Positions 45,448 through 57,181 of a stretch of DNA of 64,000 nt are shown here, piece after piece (the first letter of the stretch is position 1; each line of letters begins with the position of its first letter). The notes beneath the pieces were generated by a model that worked only from the letters and a program-made list of their open reading frames with translations, searched no databases and was not told the DNA's origin. This stretch comes from Lycorma delicatula. Taxonomy: Eukaryota; Arthropoda; Insecta; Hemiptera; Fulgoridae. Position numbers and translations under genes: made by a program. The stretch is taken from the NCBI RefSeq assembly GCF_047948215.1, contig NC_134463.1:96872657-96936656 (forward strand), written 5' to 3'.

Positions 45448-46580
45448 GTCTTTAAAAAGGCATATGATTGCATTCATAGACCAACTTTGCAAGAGGTCCT
45501 ACGAAATTATGGACTTCACCCAAAATTGGTGAAAATGATAGAATTAACATTAACAAATGTACTGTCCGAGGTTAAATTCAGAGGGGAGATGTCTGAACCC
45601 TTCCCGATAAAGACCGGATTGAGACAAGGTGATGGACTTTCCCCACTGCTATTCAATATTAACACTGGACTACATAATTAAAATTGGGCAAAAACAAAAT
45701 CCCGTTAATACAATAATAGGAACAGGTAAAAATTCAATAAAAACTAATATATTAGGATTTTCTGATGATTTGGCCTTTGAAAGAGGTTAAAAAACAAGTC
45801 ACGAGCCTAGAAAAAATTTCCCAAAGGAAATTTCTTATGAAAAGACAGAAATAATGGCCATGGATTCCCTTTGTATATGCAAAATCAAAGTTAACGATAA
45901 AGAAATAAAAATAGTTGAACAATTTAAATACTAAATGAAATCATTCACTGCAGACTGAAGGAAAAACAAACATGGCAAAACAGAACAGAATAACTGAAAT
46001 TAAAAGAGCACAAAGTCTAACTTCGCAAACATACAATAAAAAATGTCTCAATAAAATCCAAAATTCACCGTTATAACACAGTAGTTCTTCCGGTGGCGCT
46101 TTATGCTTGTGAGACTATCTTTCAGATTAAGAATTACAGTAAAACGGACCAATTACTTAAAACAAAAAGGAGAATTATCAGAACTTATTTGAATAAAAAT
46201 TATCAAAAGGATGGATTCTTGGGAATTGCCACAAATTAAACAGTCTACAAACAAGTCAACCTGATTCTCAGTACGATGAAAAAACGAAGGATTACCTATT
46301 TTTTCCCCGCATTACGAGGAATATTAACCAAAAAACCTGTGGAAAATATGTTGGAGAAATACAAAGAGATTTTCAAGAAACTGTCTTGAGGGTTGAAGAT
46401 ACCTGTGATAAATTGAAAATTAACTACGCGCTTCAAAAGAATAGATTCAACGTTAAAAATTTAGAAAGGCATAACAAAGTGAAGGTCACAGGCGAGAACA
46501 GGAAGCAACGATCCGATAGAATGAAGAAATACTATGAAAATCAAAAGGCCAGAGTAATACAGAAATTCAAGAGGAACTGA
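45448..46580 (+). pseudogene. Non-LTR reverse transcriptase, RTE-like family D, decayed
   Basis: It starts inside RT motif A as VFKKAYDCIHRPTLQEVLRN. Motif B follows as KTGLRQGDGLSPLLFNI (45487-45681 is open). After a frame change motif C reads LGFSDDLAFE, with Ser for the usual Ala in FADD. Further downstream are VLPVALYACETIFQ and a basic end, KQRSDRMKKYYENQKARVIQ (46386-46580). There are numerous stops. The endonuclease and N-terminal RT part are missing. It is a different lineage from the copies at 4978 and 22032. A related relic lies at 58372. Confidence 0.75.
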
Positions 46581-46635
46581 AATATGGATGACTAAAGTGG
46601 TCCAATATGGCCTAAACGTAAATATATATCTATAA

Positions 46636-46640
<5 letters not shown>

Positions 46641-46667
<27 letters not shown>

Positions 46668-46668
46668 T
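46641..46668. repeat. (TA)n microsatellite
   Basis: A TA run just after the 3' end of the family D LINE. It may mark the tail or the insertion site. Confidence 0.85.
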
Positions 46669-46855
46669 TCCTCCCAGCAAGTAAACAGTTTAGTATTTGA
46701 AGTAGTGTTATTAATTTATACAATGCTTCTGATAATGATAGTTGGAAGAGATGAAGTGAGCAATTACGGCACTCATTAAAAGTACTATTCGTATCCGGCA
46801 CATATAGCTTTTTTTTTGTTAGTCATTTTACTACTTACTTTAAATGTGTTCAATG

Positions 46856-46880
46856 GCACTGATATTTATTATATCAGTGC
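46856..46880. repeat. Small perfect hairpin
   Basis: GCACTGATAT and ATATCAGTGC are separated by TTATT. No associated gene or terminator context seen. Confidence 0.6.
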
Positions 46881-47074
46881 AATGAATTATTGTTGTACAC
46901 CGTGAATAATTAAAGTAAAAATAAAGCATTAAAAATTATTTTAATATGAAAATTTCCAAAATTATGATAGATGTAATTAGAAATTTTAAATTAATAACCT
47001 GTCAGATGCAAATCCAAGAAAAACAAAGATTTTATTTAAATATTATATGATTGTGTGATCAAGTTTATTGCTTA

Positions 47075-47235
47075 ACCGGCCTCCGTGGTGCGAGTGGTAG
47101 CGTCTCGGCCTTTCATCCGAAGGTCCCGGGTTCGAATCTCGCTTAGGCATGGCATTTTCACACGCTACTTGTCATTCATATCATCCTCTGAAGCAATATC
47201 TAACGGTGTCCTGGAACTTAAAAAAAAAGAAAAAG
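47075..47235 (+). mobile_element. tRNA-derived SINE (family 1)
   Basis: The head is CCGGCCTCCGTGGTGCGAG then TGGTAGCGTC, and the B-box is GGGTTCGAATCTCGCTTAGG. The body includes ATATCATCCTCTGAAGC, then AATATCTAACGGTGTCC and an A-rich tail. The ATCATCCTCTGAAG(C/T)AATA(T/C)CT block is also in family 2, so the two families share part of their 3' region despite different heads. Confidence 0.85.
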
Positions 47236-49230
47236 TCTGTTGTTTAGGTGGAACACTCGTTTCAGTTATAATTGTTATAGTCATACTAGCTGTAGTTATA
47301 TCAGTTAAACCGGCAAGACTCGCGTAGTTTCTTAATGATATATAGTAGCAAATTATATGTTTTGATGATGTAGGCTTTTTTCTGTTATAACATTTTTATT
47401 ATTTTCTTTAAACATTCATAAAAAAAGTTTATCGAGTTTATAAATTATTAAGACTTAAAATAAAACTTTTCTTTATGTTTACAAATTTGTTCGTTAGACA
47501 ATGGCAGGTTTACTTTTTTGTATTTTTTAACTAACAGTCACATTTACACAAGCACTCCGCCTGAATTCAAAGGGAAAAATAGATGAACAATCGCTTTTTT
47601 CCAGGATTCTACTTTGATCTTTAAAAAACTGTTACTACTTTCGTGTTAAAGACGTGTTTTTATAACCCCAATAAGTATTTAACCAACAATAACACTGTTC
47701 GGAAATAGAATTTGCGATTCAAAGATTAACTTTTCATATTGGTATATATTTTTATGATTTTTTTAAAACGTAAAAATTGTATTAAACCTATTATCCGAAC
47801 CAATTTTTTTAATATTTAACCGCTTACGATCAGTACAATATTACCAGCAGTAACATAGATCAACGATTTAATTTTCACAGAATATTCTCTTCCTGAATAG
47901 TTAAAATTCCCTTCTTCCAACACGCTAAGAAACTTTCAGCTTGTTTTTATACCACTTACTCTTGAAATCCTCTTAGTTTAACTGTGATTAATTAACTGTG
48001 TGTGGTTTATATATACAAGCGGGTGCCTACATAATCTCTTAATTAGGGTGAATTAATTGTGGGGTTGACTCGTACGATACGTGCTTGACTTCTAGAGTTA
48101 GTAAGGACATTTATTACTTCATAGAAACTCATTCATTTAAATACACCTTGAAAATTCATTCCGAGGCTTAAAGGATAGAAAAAATGGATTAATTACTTCA
48201 AAGTTAAATCACATTTTACACTATTGTGACCTACAAACAGTCAAAAATGAAAAAAAAAAATTATGTTGGATTTCATTAAACGTAAAACATTACATGAAAC
48301 ACAGAAGATACGAGAACAAAATTAAAATTTTTAAATCCTCTTTAGATTACAGACATCCTGAAATGATTATAACGTTGCAATAACAATTGATTGTTAAATT
48401 TTGAAATACCACATATCTCGTGCAATATGTTATACAAAGTATTTCATATATTCTGTTACGGAGATAAGAAAGGAACAAAGGATTTCTACATTATAATAGG
48501 TATGAAGCAGGCAATGAAGAATATCAGTGTACAACTGAAAAAAAAGTAAAGATAATATTGTAATTTTACTGGGTAGTTGGTATAATGTGGATTGGATAAT
48601 AATTCTGAGAAATGCAGTCTGTAAACGTTAGTTGCAGATAAAAAGACATCACGATTTAGATAGTATAGACACAACAATATATTTTGTCTACGTTGTTTTT
48701 GATTCGTTATCATTGTAGTTGAGGTGTGCTGTAGAGTTTATATAATTATGATTTTTCTTTTTTATTAATATCACGGGTTTTAAGTAGCATCTATATCCAT
48801 AAAGGAAAGGGAAGGGAAGGGATCGATCCAAAACTTTATTGTCGGGTTTATGCGAATGTCGGCGATTCACGAATCCCTGAGTCTATAAACGTAAAAAAAA
48901 CCATGAAAATTTCCGAAAGATGTATTTACCTGCATGCATGTGTACGTTTTACTTGTGTTTGCCTGTATTTGAGTTAATATTTCCTGACTGGCTCAACATA
49001 ATTCATGTGGATAATTACCCTTAATAATTCATGTGGATAAATTTATATCTTAAGGACGATTGTGATATTTTATTGACAATTGGTATATATGTACCCAAAA
49101 TTATTTTCTACAAAAAAAATAAATTTGAACATTATAATGGCGGGTATTAAAATTTGTTAATAATTAATATTCCGTATGTATTAGTTTTATCAAATAATGT
49201 CTTAGATAAATTATTAAGCCCTTTGCTGAA
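47236..49230. other. No recognised feature (2.0 kb)
   Basis: AT-rich sequence with a purine-rich patch at 48798-48822 (AAAGGGAAGGGAAGGG). No exon or element end recognised. Confidence 0.5.
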
Positions 49231-49235
49231 AACAA

Positions 49236-50760
49236 AATGTCGTTATTGCGATCAACACTTGTTTTGTTGGCATGAGATATTTTAGGTGTTTAAAACGCTC
49301 AATCATATAATGATTTCAGTGCATAGTCTAATTGAAGTTATTTGTGGGAATAGTCTTTGTGAGAAATCTTCAGTGTTGGAGGAAGGCGCAGGGATCGCGC
49401 TTTCGCGAATCGTTTAATATGATAGTTGACTAACTAATAGAAGTAGGTCGAGGAAGAAAGAAGCCATACGAAGGCGATAGTAAATTATGTACATACACTT
49501 GTATGTCTGCCCCAGGTATGAAACTGAACGTTCCAAAGTGGTTTTGACCTGCAAGTTAATAGGAAAACCGTAAGGGAACGGGACATAGTTGCTGGCTTCC
49601 TTAGATTCTTAGCCCTGTGGAGGATGGCTGAGGGTGGTCTGATGCTGTTGTAGATGTATAGATAGATTACCAACCCGAATGACTAGGGACCCATCTGGAT
49701 TTTTACATTGATAATGGCGTTTTGGCATCGAGCCCCGATTAGCACAGATATTCACTGTTAGGATGAGAATGGATGTGTGGAGAACTGTGCGATGGTGCTG
49801 CAACGTGGGAGGGTATAGGTATTGACCTCGCTCCCGAAAGCGGATCAGAGTAGAGAGAAATAGGGTATGTTTTCATTAGAGGCTTATTAAATTTGAGAAT
49901 CTGTTTCCTGATTTTTAAGCAAATTAAGAGGACTTTTAGTAAATTGAATTGCAGGACAAAATTGTCGTTGTTGCGATCAACACTTATTTTGTTGGTATGA
50001 GGAATTTCTAGTGTTTAAAGACTCAATCCAGTAATGATCTGAGTGCATAGTCTAATTGAAGTTAGATATAGGAAAAGTTTTTGAGTGAAATCTTCGATGT
50101 TAGAGGAAGGCGCGGGGATCGCGGTTTTGCGAATCGGTTAATTTAATAGTTGAGGGTTGTAAGTTTTAGCAGGTGATCTGTTTGGAAGAGGCCATACGAA
50201 GGCGGTCGTAGGTTGTGTAAATACACTGATGATAATGTCTGTCGAGACATTTGTATTGGTGGCATCCTGATAGAGGTCAAATTGATGACTGTGATGTGTT
50301 ATTATCGGTTTAATGAGTGTAAAATACGACCTCCAATAAGCCCTACAGGGATAGGAACTTTGGGGATGGTGTGGATACCGGGTTCGTCATAAAGCGGATG
50401 TCTTTCCCTACGGGGATTAGAATGTGAAAAAAATGTCGCTGTTGTGATAAATGTAGCGGTCTTGTTTTGTTGACATGAGAATAGTATTTTTGGTATTTAG
50501 AAGACTCAATCAAATAATGATATGAGTGAGTAGTCTAATTGAAGCTAGATACGGGAACAGTTTTTGTGAGAAACCGTCGGTGTTAAAGGAAGGCGCAGGG
50601 ATCGCGCTTCAACGAATCGGTTAATTTGGTAGTTGTTAATTGTAATTTATTATAGTTGGTCCAGTTGAAAGAAGTCATACGAATGCGATAGTAAGTTGTG
50701 CAAGTTCACTGATTTAAATGTCTCCCGAGGTATTTGCATCGTTGGCAACGGTAAAAAATA
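49236..50760. repeat. Three-unit tandem array, about 280-bp core
   Basis: Cores at about 49236-49515, 49957-50245 and 50432-50725 share an ordered set of motifs. These are TGTCGTTATTGCGATCAACA (or variants), TTTTGTTGGCATGAGA, GTGCATAGTCTAATTGAAG, GGAAGGCGCAGGGATCGCG, GCCATACGAAGGCG and a final ATGTCT. The spacers between cores are about 440 and 190 bp and differ from each other. The array is GC-richer than its flanks. It may be a decayed satellite or the repeated 5' region of a transposon. Confidence 0.8.
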
Positions 50761-51016
50761 GTTTTACTGTTTGTTTTCAACACTTTCACAAAAAAAAACA
50801 AAAAAAAAATTAATTTAATTGTAGATTGATCAGTCATAAATATATCTAGTGAATGCGTGAAGAAGCCATATAATTATTCCAAATTTTTGGGGATCTGTTG
50901 CAGTTTTCGTAAGAAGTCAGGAAATCGTTCACTGAGTCTCTTCATAATAAAGTAAATGGTTCTACGCAAATATATATAGCCTGATTAGGATTTTTGTGAT
51001 CTCAGGACAATTATAA

Positions 51017-52795
51017 AAAAATCTGATGTGGACACCACATGACTTCCTTGTACGCCTATTAAATTACATATACATATTTTTTGCTGCAATTCGTTAAATT
51101 TATTTTATTTGAAAGTGAGATACGATCCTCCAGTTCTTTAATAAAGTGCACAGTTATACAATTGCTGAAATATTACTTTTTATTAACAAATATTTAAACA
51201 ATATTAATTCAACAATCTTACATGAAATATTTAGATAGGGTAAAAGTTCCTTTATTTCTCTTATTACTACGTAGATCAGTACTATTCGTATCTTCGTGAG
51301 TTGCTGAATAACAAAAGTTTCAGATTTCTAGTGTGTCGTGTAGATAGATGTTAATAACAATGAAACTATTCCGTTTAGTGAACTGTATACTGGTTGCAAT
51401 GTTAATTTCGACCTTACGGTGGAAAATATTCAGTTATTATTATTAGATTTTTCGGTGAATAATCAAACGTGAAAAAGAAACAATCATACAGGAAAAAGAA
51501 AGGTAACATGAGGAAATATATTTTTTAAAAAACGACAAGAAGATGAATATTAAGAGGTAGAAAACGTTAAGGTCAAGGAAAGAATAAAAAGATTAACAGA
51601 GGATGATGAATATAAAGAGAGAGAAAATTTGAAAACTAGAGAACGTGTACAAAATTAAGACCAGAAGAATTATATCAAACCAAAGACCTATTAAATGATT
51701 GGCAACAGAAAACAAATAAACGAAATGAAGATCAACTCCGACATAGGGAGATTATTGTCCGACAATATCAGGGTAGTAATGAATTAAAAGATAAGATTAT
51801 TTTGCAGTTTATTAAAGATCGGGCATGTTTGCCTCAGTGTATATGTTGTTCTTGTGAGGGTCCATTTTTCAGTTTTTCTGTATTTAACTTTAATGTAGAT
51901 AAAATTAAACAGAAATTCCAGAATAATTAAATAAAATTAAACTAGAAAATCCAAAAATAATACGATTCTAAATTAAAATTTTCAATTAAAATTAAATAAT
52001 CAGTTGTTTGACCAAATCTATTACATATACAAATATGTATTAATGCCTTTTAAATTCCATATATAAATTTTTAAAAGTATATAAAGTTTGATTTCAGTAA
52101 TAAATTCTGATATTTTTCATATTTAAAAAATATTTATTATTGAATTATTATGTATTGTAAATTTATTTTTACAATCACAGGTTAATAATTATTAATAAAT
52201 CAATATATTTAATTTAAAAAAAAAAATGTTAAAAAAATTAATTAAAAGAGAAGTTAAAAAAATAATAAAGGGGATGAAGTCAGATTTGAACCGATGTGCC
52301 CTTGTAAGATCCAAATATTTCATTAATTAAAATTTCATTTATCTATAACTCTGGAACCAATAAAAATAAGACCAGTTATGATACATCCTTAAAAAAACTC
52401 TCAATGAGGGCTTATTATTGTAGTTACGAAAAAGTCCAAAATCCAGTTTTTTCTGGATTTTGGGCCTTTTTGGACAGTTTTGGTTCAGTCAAATGCAATC
52501 AAAAGGGGAGGTGCACAATTAGATGTTACAACAGTCCAAAATCCAAATTTCAAATCCTACGGCCAATCGTTTTTGAGTTATGCGATATACGTACATACAT
52601 ACTACACAGATACATATGTACGTACAGATGTCACGCCGAGACTACTTAAAATAGATTCAGGGATGGTCAAAATGTATATTTCAGTTGAACTCTGAAAAAA
52701 ATTAAGTTTTCGCAATATATCACAATATCACAATATCGGATATATCACAATATATCCTTTACTACGTACAAGGCAGTAAAACGTAGCTGGAGACA
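51017..52795 (+). mobile_element. Helentron-like element, longer copy with coding remnant
   Basis: The 5' end reads TCTGATGTGGACACCACATG, including the perfect palindrome ATGTGG-ACA-CCACAT, then ACTTCCTTGTACGCC. From 52130 it follows copies 1 and 2 of 25-26.6 kb: CAGGTTAATAATTATTAATA, GAAGTCAGATTTGAACCGAT, CTCAATGAGGGCTTATTATT, CAGATGTCACGCCGAGAC. It ends with CCTTTACTACGTACAAGG, a short stem-loop. Between 51080 and 52130 it has sequence that the shorter copies lack, including the remnant at 51652. This is the pattern of an autonomous-type element and its internally deleted dependants. Confidence 0.6.
51652..51930 (+). pseudogene. Helitron-type N-terminal region remnant
   Basis: A 93-codon open stretch includes KLRPEELYQTKDLLNDWQQK and DKIILQFIKDRACLPQC, then ICCSCEGPFFSFSVFNFN and a stop. 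Just upstream, in other frames, are Glu/Arg-rich stretches (EDDEYKERENLKTRERV). A charged Arg/Glu-rich leader followed by a Cys cluster with a following FF resembles the segment ahead of the Rep domain in Helitron proteins. No Rep HUH motif or helicase motif is present. The family call is tentative. Confidence 0.45.
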
Positions 52796-53004
52796 GAATG
52801 TGTCATAAATTAGTGTGAGCCGTTAAATATGCACCCCTTTTTTTTGGTCGATTCATTTTTTAATACCAATTTTTTAGAAAAGAAAATTTGTAAAAACATT
52901 TATTTTTTTGATGAGCGGAATTATTACGTGATAAATTATTACTAGTGATTATTACGTATTATTACGTTATTATTATTACTAGTGATAAATTTGCATAAAA
53001 AATG

Positions 53005-53035
<31 letters not shown>

Positions 53036-54515
53036 CACCCAAGTCGATAGCGTGTTGAAAGATCAATTATTTTACGTTATTAAAATTATACTAATGCGTG
53101 AATACACTAAGATAAATGATAAAACATGCAATTCTCTGAAACACACACACACAAAATATTCTTTTGACCAGTTTCAAAATCCTACACGTACGATTTACAA
53201 CAAGCGCTGTTCATTTCATGGAATGTAATATTACGTGACTACTATTAGGTATTAATTACAATTTAATACACAAAAAATATTTAAATAGGCGTAAAATTAT
53301 GAATACATTTCGTAGTTTTGTATTCACGCGAGAACACTCTAACGTGTAATTACAAGGAAAAAAATTAATACATTTTTTAATAAATTATTCATGATCAGAA
53401 TTTGAATATAATATCGTGTACAAAAAATACAGCGAGGGAGGAAATTAATATAAAATTACAGTCATTTAATGACTGTAATGAACTTTTTTTTCTAATTAAT
53501 GAAAGATAATTTTAAGTTTCTTTTTCTAACTATTATAAACTTATTACGATTGTCCTTTTTTGAACAAACAAATATTTAAAAGATTAGAAGACCAGATATT
53601 TGAATAGCGTCTACCAACATCCATAAACTCATCATGAACAGAACGTCATACATTTGTTAAAGTAAAATGAAGGAAATATTATACTCGTACTATTCCCAGG
53701 ACTCTGAAGAATCTATTAGGAAAGATTAAGAGTCAGCCTCAGGTTCAGGTTTGTATTCATTCGATGGAAAAAAAAACATCACCTGAAAGGTCCGAAAATA
53801 GAGATGTCCTGCACCAAATCAAATATCAGGAAGACGAAAACTCTTAAGATCTTTACAGCTTTAAGCAAAGAACCAATAGGTATCTAACCATAAAACAATA
53901 ATCCACAAGAGAAAAAGGGATAAAAAAAGGATTGATAGGAATGTAACGATTTTTCCACTGAGCATTATCAAAGTAAATAAATCAATCCAAAATTATGTTT
54001 TAGGGTTAGTTTAGATAACGGGTTTTCGTTTAGTGTATGATTTCTCGAGAAATTATAGTATATTTAATTAGTGATTAAACAGAATATTACTGAAGAGGTT
54101 TGAACGTTGAATGCTAATATATGTTATGATAATTGATTTTTCTCCTAGTAATAAAAAATCCTAATTTTGAAGTTTGGGTTAGGATATAGAGAACTAAATC
54201 ATATGCCAATTAGTCTGATCCCTACTGAAGAATAGAACCCTAAAATATGTAACTAGAGTGTAGAGTTTAGATGACGATATCTAAAATGAGAGCGCAGAAT
54301 TAATTTTGGTATTCACAGGCTGTAAGGGATTTTGCGAGTTTCCTTGTACAGGTCAAAAAGAGTCTTCCTAACGATTATATTTTTCTTCTGGAAAATTTTA
54401 AAATGTAAGAGGAATAATCTAAATTATTCTTCATTATCTTCTAAATTATCTTCATAATTATATTTTTTATATCTCGATAATTTATTAACACATTAATTTA
54501 TGTAACCAAAGATTT
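52796..54515. other. No recognised gene; AT-rich with small repeats
   Basis: A TA run lies at 53009-53035 and a 25-bp palindrome at 53455-53479 (ATTACAGTCATT-T-AATGACTGTAAT). The rest is AT-rich with no exon or element end recognised. Confidence 0.5.
53009..53035. repeat. (TA)n microsatellite
   Basis: A pure TA run of about 13 units. Confidence 0.85.
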
Positions 54516-54516
54516 A

Positions 54517-54518
<2 letters not shown>

Positions 54519-54547
<29 letters not shown>
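54519..54547. repeat. Poly-T tract
   Basis: About 29 consecutive T residues. It could be the A-tail of a minus-strand retroelement, but the next bases are not a recognised 3' end. Confidence 0.85.
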
Positions 54548-54604
54548 GATGCAGGGTTAATTTACAATCGATTCCAATTTACCGAAACCAGTAGATTTGA
54601 ATTC

Positions 54605-54675
54605 CAAAGAAAAGAAAATGACATGCAGAGAAAGGGTTCATTGAAATCCTTCAAAGAACGGTATATGTGTAAAAT
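54605..54675. repeat. Short dispersed repeat shared with 21885-21955
   Basis: AAATGACATGCAGAGAAAGG, TTCATTGAAATCC and TCAAAGAACGGTATATGTG parallel the other copy. Family unknown. Confidence 0.55.
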
Positions 54676-54984
54676 ATATAATAATAATCATAAATAAGTA
54701 CATTCAAAGATGAGTCCAAAGTATACTGAGCAAAGTTCAAAGTTCAGTACATAAAAAGTAAAGAAAACAGCAAAAAATAGTCTTATCGATTACACAAAGA
54801 ATAATTAATCAAACAAAGAAACAGTGACACAAATCAAAGAACCAACAAAAGTAAGCGGCGAAACGAAATGTAGAATTTTGACGACGAACAACACCCTAGG
54901 ATAGGTAAATTTCGGAGAACTTACAAATATAATATATGCTGTCGCTTTAGGCGTCTAACATTCTCGCTGTTATTCGGAAGGTTA

Positions 54985-55378
54985 ATCGAGAGGCAGATCA
55001 GAATTCTGTTCAGTTTTCTTTTATATCTTATATTGAATCGCCGTAACTCCTCTCGAACTGTTGGCAATCCCAGACAATCCTATATTTCAGTGTTTTTTCG
55101 CAAACCACGGCGCTTCTGTTAAATTTTTCAGTAGTTTGTTCTGGAATTGCTGTACGACTTCGATGTTACTCTCGCTTGTCGTACCCCACAGCTGGATTTT
55201 GTAGTTCCAAATCGGTTTCAGGACCGCTGAGTACTATGTGCGATTGCTTGTTAGGTACTGATAGTGAAACAGCGTGACTAGCAACCAGTACTTCTGTCTG
55301 AACTTAATGTTAAGCTGCTTCCTTTTCTCCCTGACATGACTCCTCCACGTTAGCCGGCGATCCAAATGGTTTATAAGG
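54985..55378 (-). pseudogene. Jockey-like LINE reverse transcriptase C-terminus, minus strand
   Basis: The minus strand reads HLDRRLTWRSHVREKRKQLN, then FRQKYWLLVTLFHYQYL, LKPIWNYKIQLWGTTSESNI and EVVQQFQNKLLKNLTEAPWF, then AKKH and a stop. These are the conserved post-RT blocks of the Jockey clade (LDxRLTWxxH, LKPIWxYxxQLWG, QxFQNKxL, APWF). One stop interrupts the YLTSNRT segment. Both ends are truncated, and no poly-A tail could be placed. Confidence 0.8.
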
Positions 55379-56050
55379 TATATAACTTAAAGAATAATTT
55401 GCGTTACAAATAATCAGTATTTTTTTGTTATTACAGAATGTTAAACATTTAACGTATCATTATATCAGTATTACTTAATCCTCAAAATCCTTTTACAAAA
55501 GATTTTGTTAAAAATTTTAAATTAATTAGCATTTTGATTCTTGAACAATTATGATCAGTTCATACCGAGAAAATAGCATGTATATGTACTAATAATAAAA
55601 ATTTTAGATTTCTTTTGCAAATGTTATAATGATTATATAACAAACAAAACGTTATCGATGTTTATAATTTTGAGCAGTTTTAAATTGTAATTTAAGATTT
55701 TTATAAAATAGTTTTAAAAATCAAGCGTTTCCCGGCTTAATTTTTTTTAAACCGGCTTTCTCTTTAACTATTATATATATTAACAATTACATTAATAAAC
55801 CGAAATTATTATTATTATATGAAAACGAATTTCTCGGTAATTATTTCTGAAATGAAATAAAATTTAATTATGGTGTAATTTATTTACGAACTGATAGATT
55901 TTATATTTATTTTATAAGAAATTTTAATCACAAGGAAGTGATTAAAATTCTGAGAAGTCATTACAATAGAAAATTTATGTAGTTAATTTTTGTTACCAGA
56001 GTTCTTTTCTAATATGCACCTTGAATGATTTTTCATAAAAATTTATTCAA
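55379..56050. other. No recognised feature
   Basis: AT-rich sequence; nothing recognised. Confidence 0.5.
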
Positions 56051-56052
56051 CC

Positions 56053-56083
56053 GAAAGATATTGGCAACATCTTGCCAATATCT

Positions 56084-56086
<3 letters not shown>
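56053..56086. repeat. Perfect 15-bp hairpin next to a TA run
   Basis: GAAAGATATTGGCAA and TTGCCAATATCTTTC flank a CATC loop and abut a TA run (56087-56129). Confidence 0.8.

Positions 56087-56129
<43 letters not shown>
56087..56129. repeat. (TA)n microsatellite
   Basis: A TA run of about 21 units followed by a short CA run. Confidence 0.9.
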
Positions 56130-56137
<8 letters not shown>

Positions 56138-56303
56138 CCATGTGATGAGTGATTCATAATTTCAACGCGAAACAAAAACTACTGAAGATAAATTAATGAA
56201 AATTTGCATACACGTTGTTCTTTCGATCTAAGAGAACATTAAGAAAGGATTTTTTTTAAATTCCGAATTAAAAAGGTTAAAATGGAGCAACAACGAAATT
56301 TAC

Positions 56304-56339
<36 letters not shown>

Positions 56340-56561
56340 TAATTTCTCGTTAACAAATGAAGATATCGACTTGATTTTGCTTGATAATCTTCTTGTTAAT
56401 ATCTAAAAATCAATTTCTAGTTTTTCTGAAATTCCGAGTTTAAAGGTTAAAGTAGATTTTTAATGTTTTTTAAACTCTAATATCTTTATTTAATTTTTCT
56501 GTAAAAAATGAAGATATCAAGTTGATTTTTGTGTGTGTAACCTCATGTAAATATCTAAAAA

Positions 56562-57181
56562 GCTCCTGTGTGGTCGCGGCGTGTTCCGGGTATATTTGAA
56601 TACACGACAGTGGGATAATGACCCCCTTTTGTTTATCCTGCGGGGAGCTCGCTACTTCGGAGCATGTCGTGTTTGCCTGTTGGACCTGTGACAGGGAGCG
56701 CTTGCAATGTGAGTTAATTACTGGACCACTTACGGTGGAGAGTATCGTGAACCGTATGTTGGCGAATGAGATACAATTCCGTGCTATATCTGATTTTATC
56801 ACACGGGTCCTTCAACAGAAAGATAGGGCTGTTAAGGCAACGAGGGATGAGGGACAGCTCTCTGCTGAACCGCTATTATTTTGTGCATAGACAGATGGGT
56901 AGCAGTGATGAGGGACTCCCTCGACCTTTTACGGTTTAGAAAAAACCGTAGTCCCGGCGAGAATGCTCCTTTGGGTGTTCTCGTTTGAGGCAAAAAGGCA
57001 TAAAGACCGAGTCCCGGTTCCTAGGGTGGGGGAACGGGAACGACATAGTTGGGCCTGGTAACCCTACTCTGGAAGTTAGAGGCAGGCATTAGTAGATAAG
57101 ATCCAGCCGATTTATAAAAGGTCGCTCCCCCGGATGGAATTATGCTTCACTGTGGAATTCGATTCGGGGGAGAGGGAAAAA
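56562..57181 (+). mobile_element. R1-like LINE, 5'-truncated, with target-site duplication
   Basis: The insert is flanked by the perfect 12-bp duplication AATATCTAAAAA at 56550-56561 and 57182-57193. It contains the C-terminal coding end (56600-56890) and a GC-rich 3' UTR with GTTAGAGGCAGGCATTAG and GATCCAGCCG, shared with the copies at 10040 and 40249. An intact duplication suggests a comparatively recent insertion. Confidence 0.85.
56600..56890 (+). pseudogene. R1-like RT C-terminal CCHC region
   Basis: The frame is open from 56600 to TAG at 56890. IHDSGIMTPFCLSCGELATS is followed by EHVVFACWTCDRERLQCELI. The knuckle is C-x2-C-x7-H-x4-C, the C-terminal zinc knuckle of R1-clade reverse transcriptases, and here all four ligands are intact. 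After it comes a helical tail, LQQKDRAVKATRDEGQL. A TGA lies just upstream of 56600, so even this fragment does not continue into the RT domain. Confidence 0.75.

Noticed and set aside
48486..48870. Two overlapping minus-strand frames as a possible small gene
   Set aside because: No motif, AT-driven codons, no splice or promoter context.
49236..50760. CRISPR-like array (repeat-spacer pattern)
   Set aside because: Repeat cores are about 280 bp with long variable spacers in a eukaryotic context; nothing like a CRISPR array.
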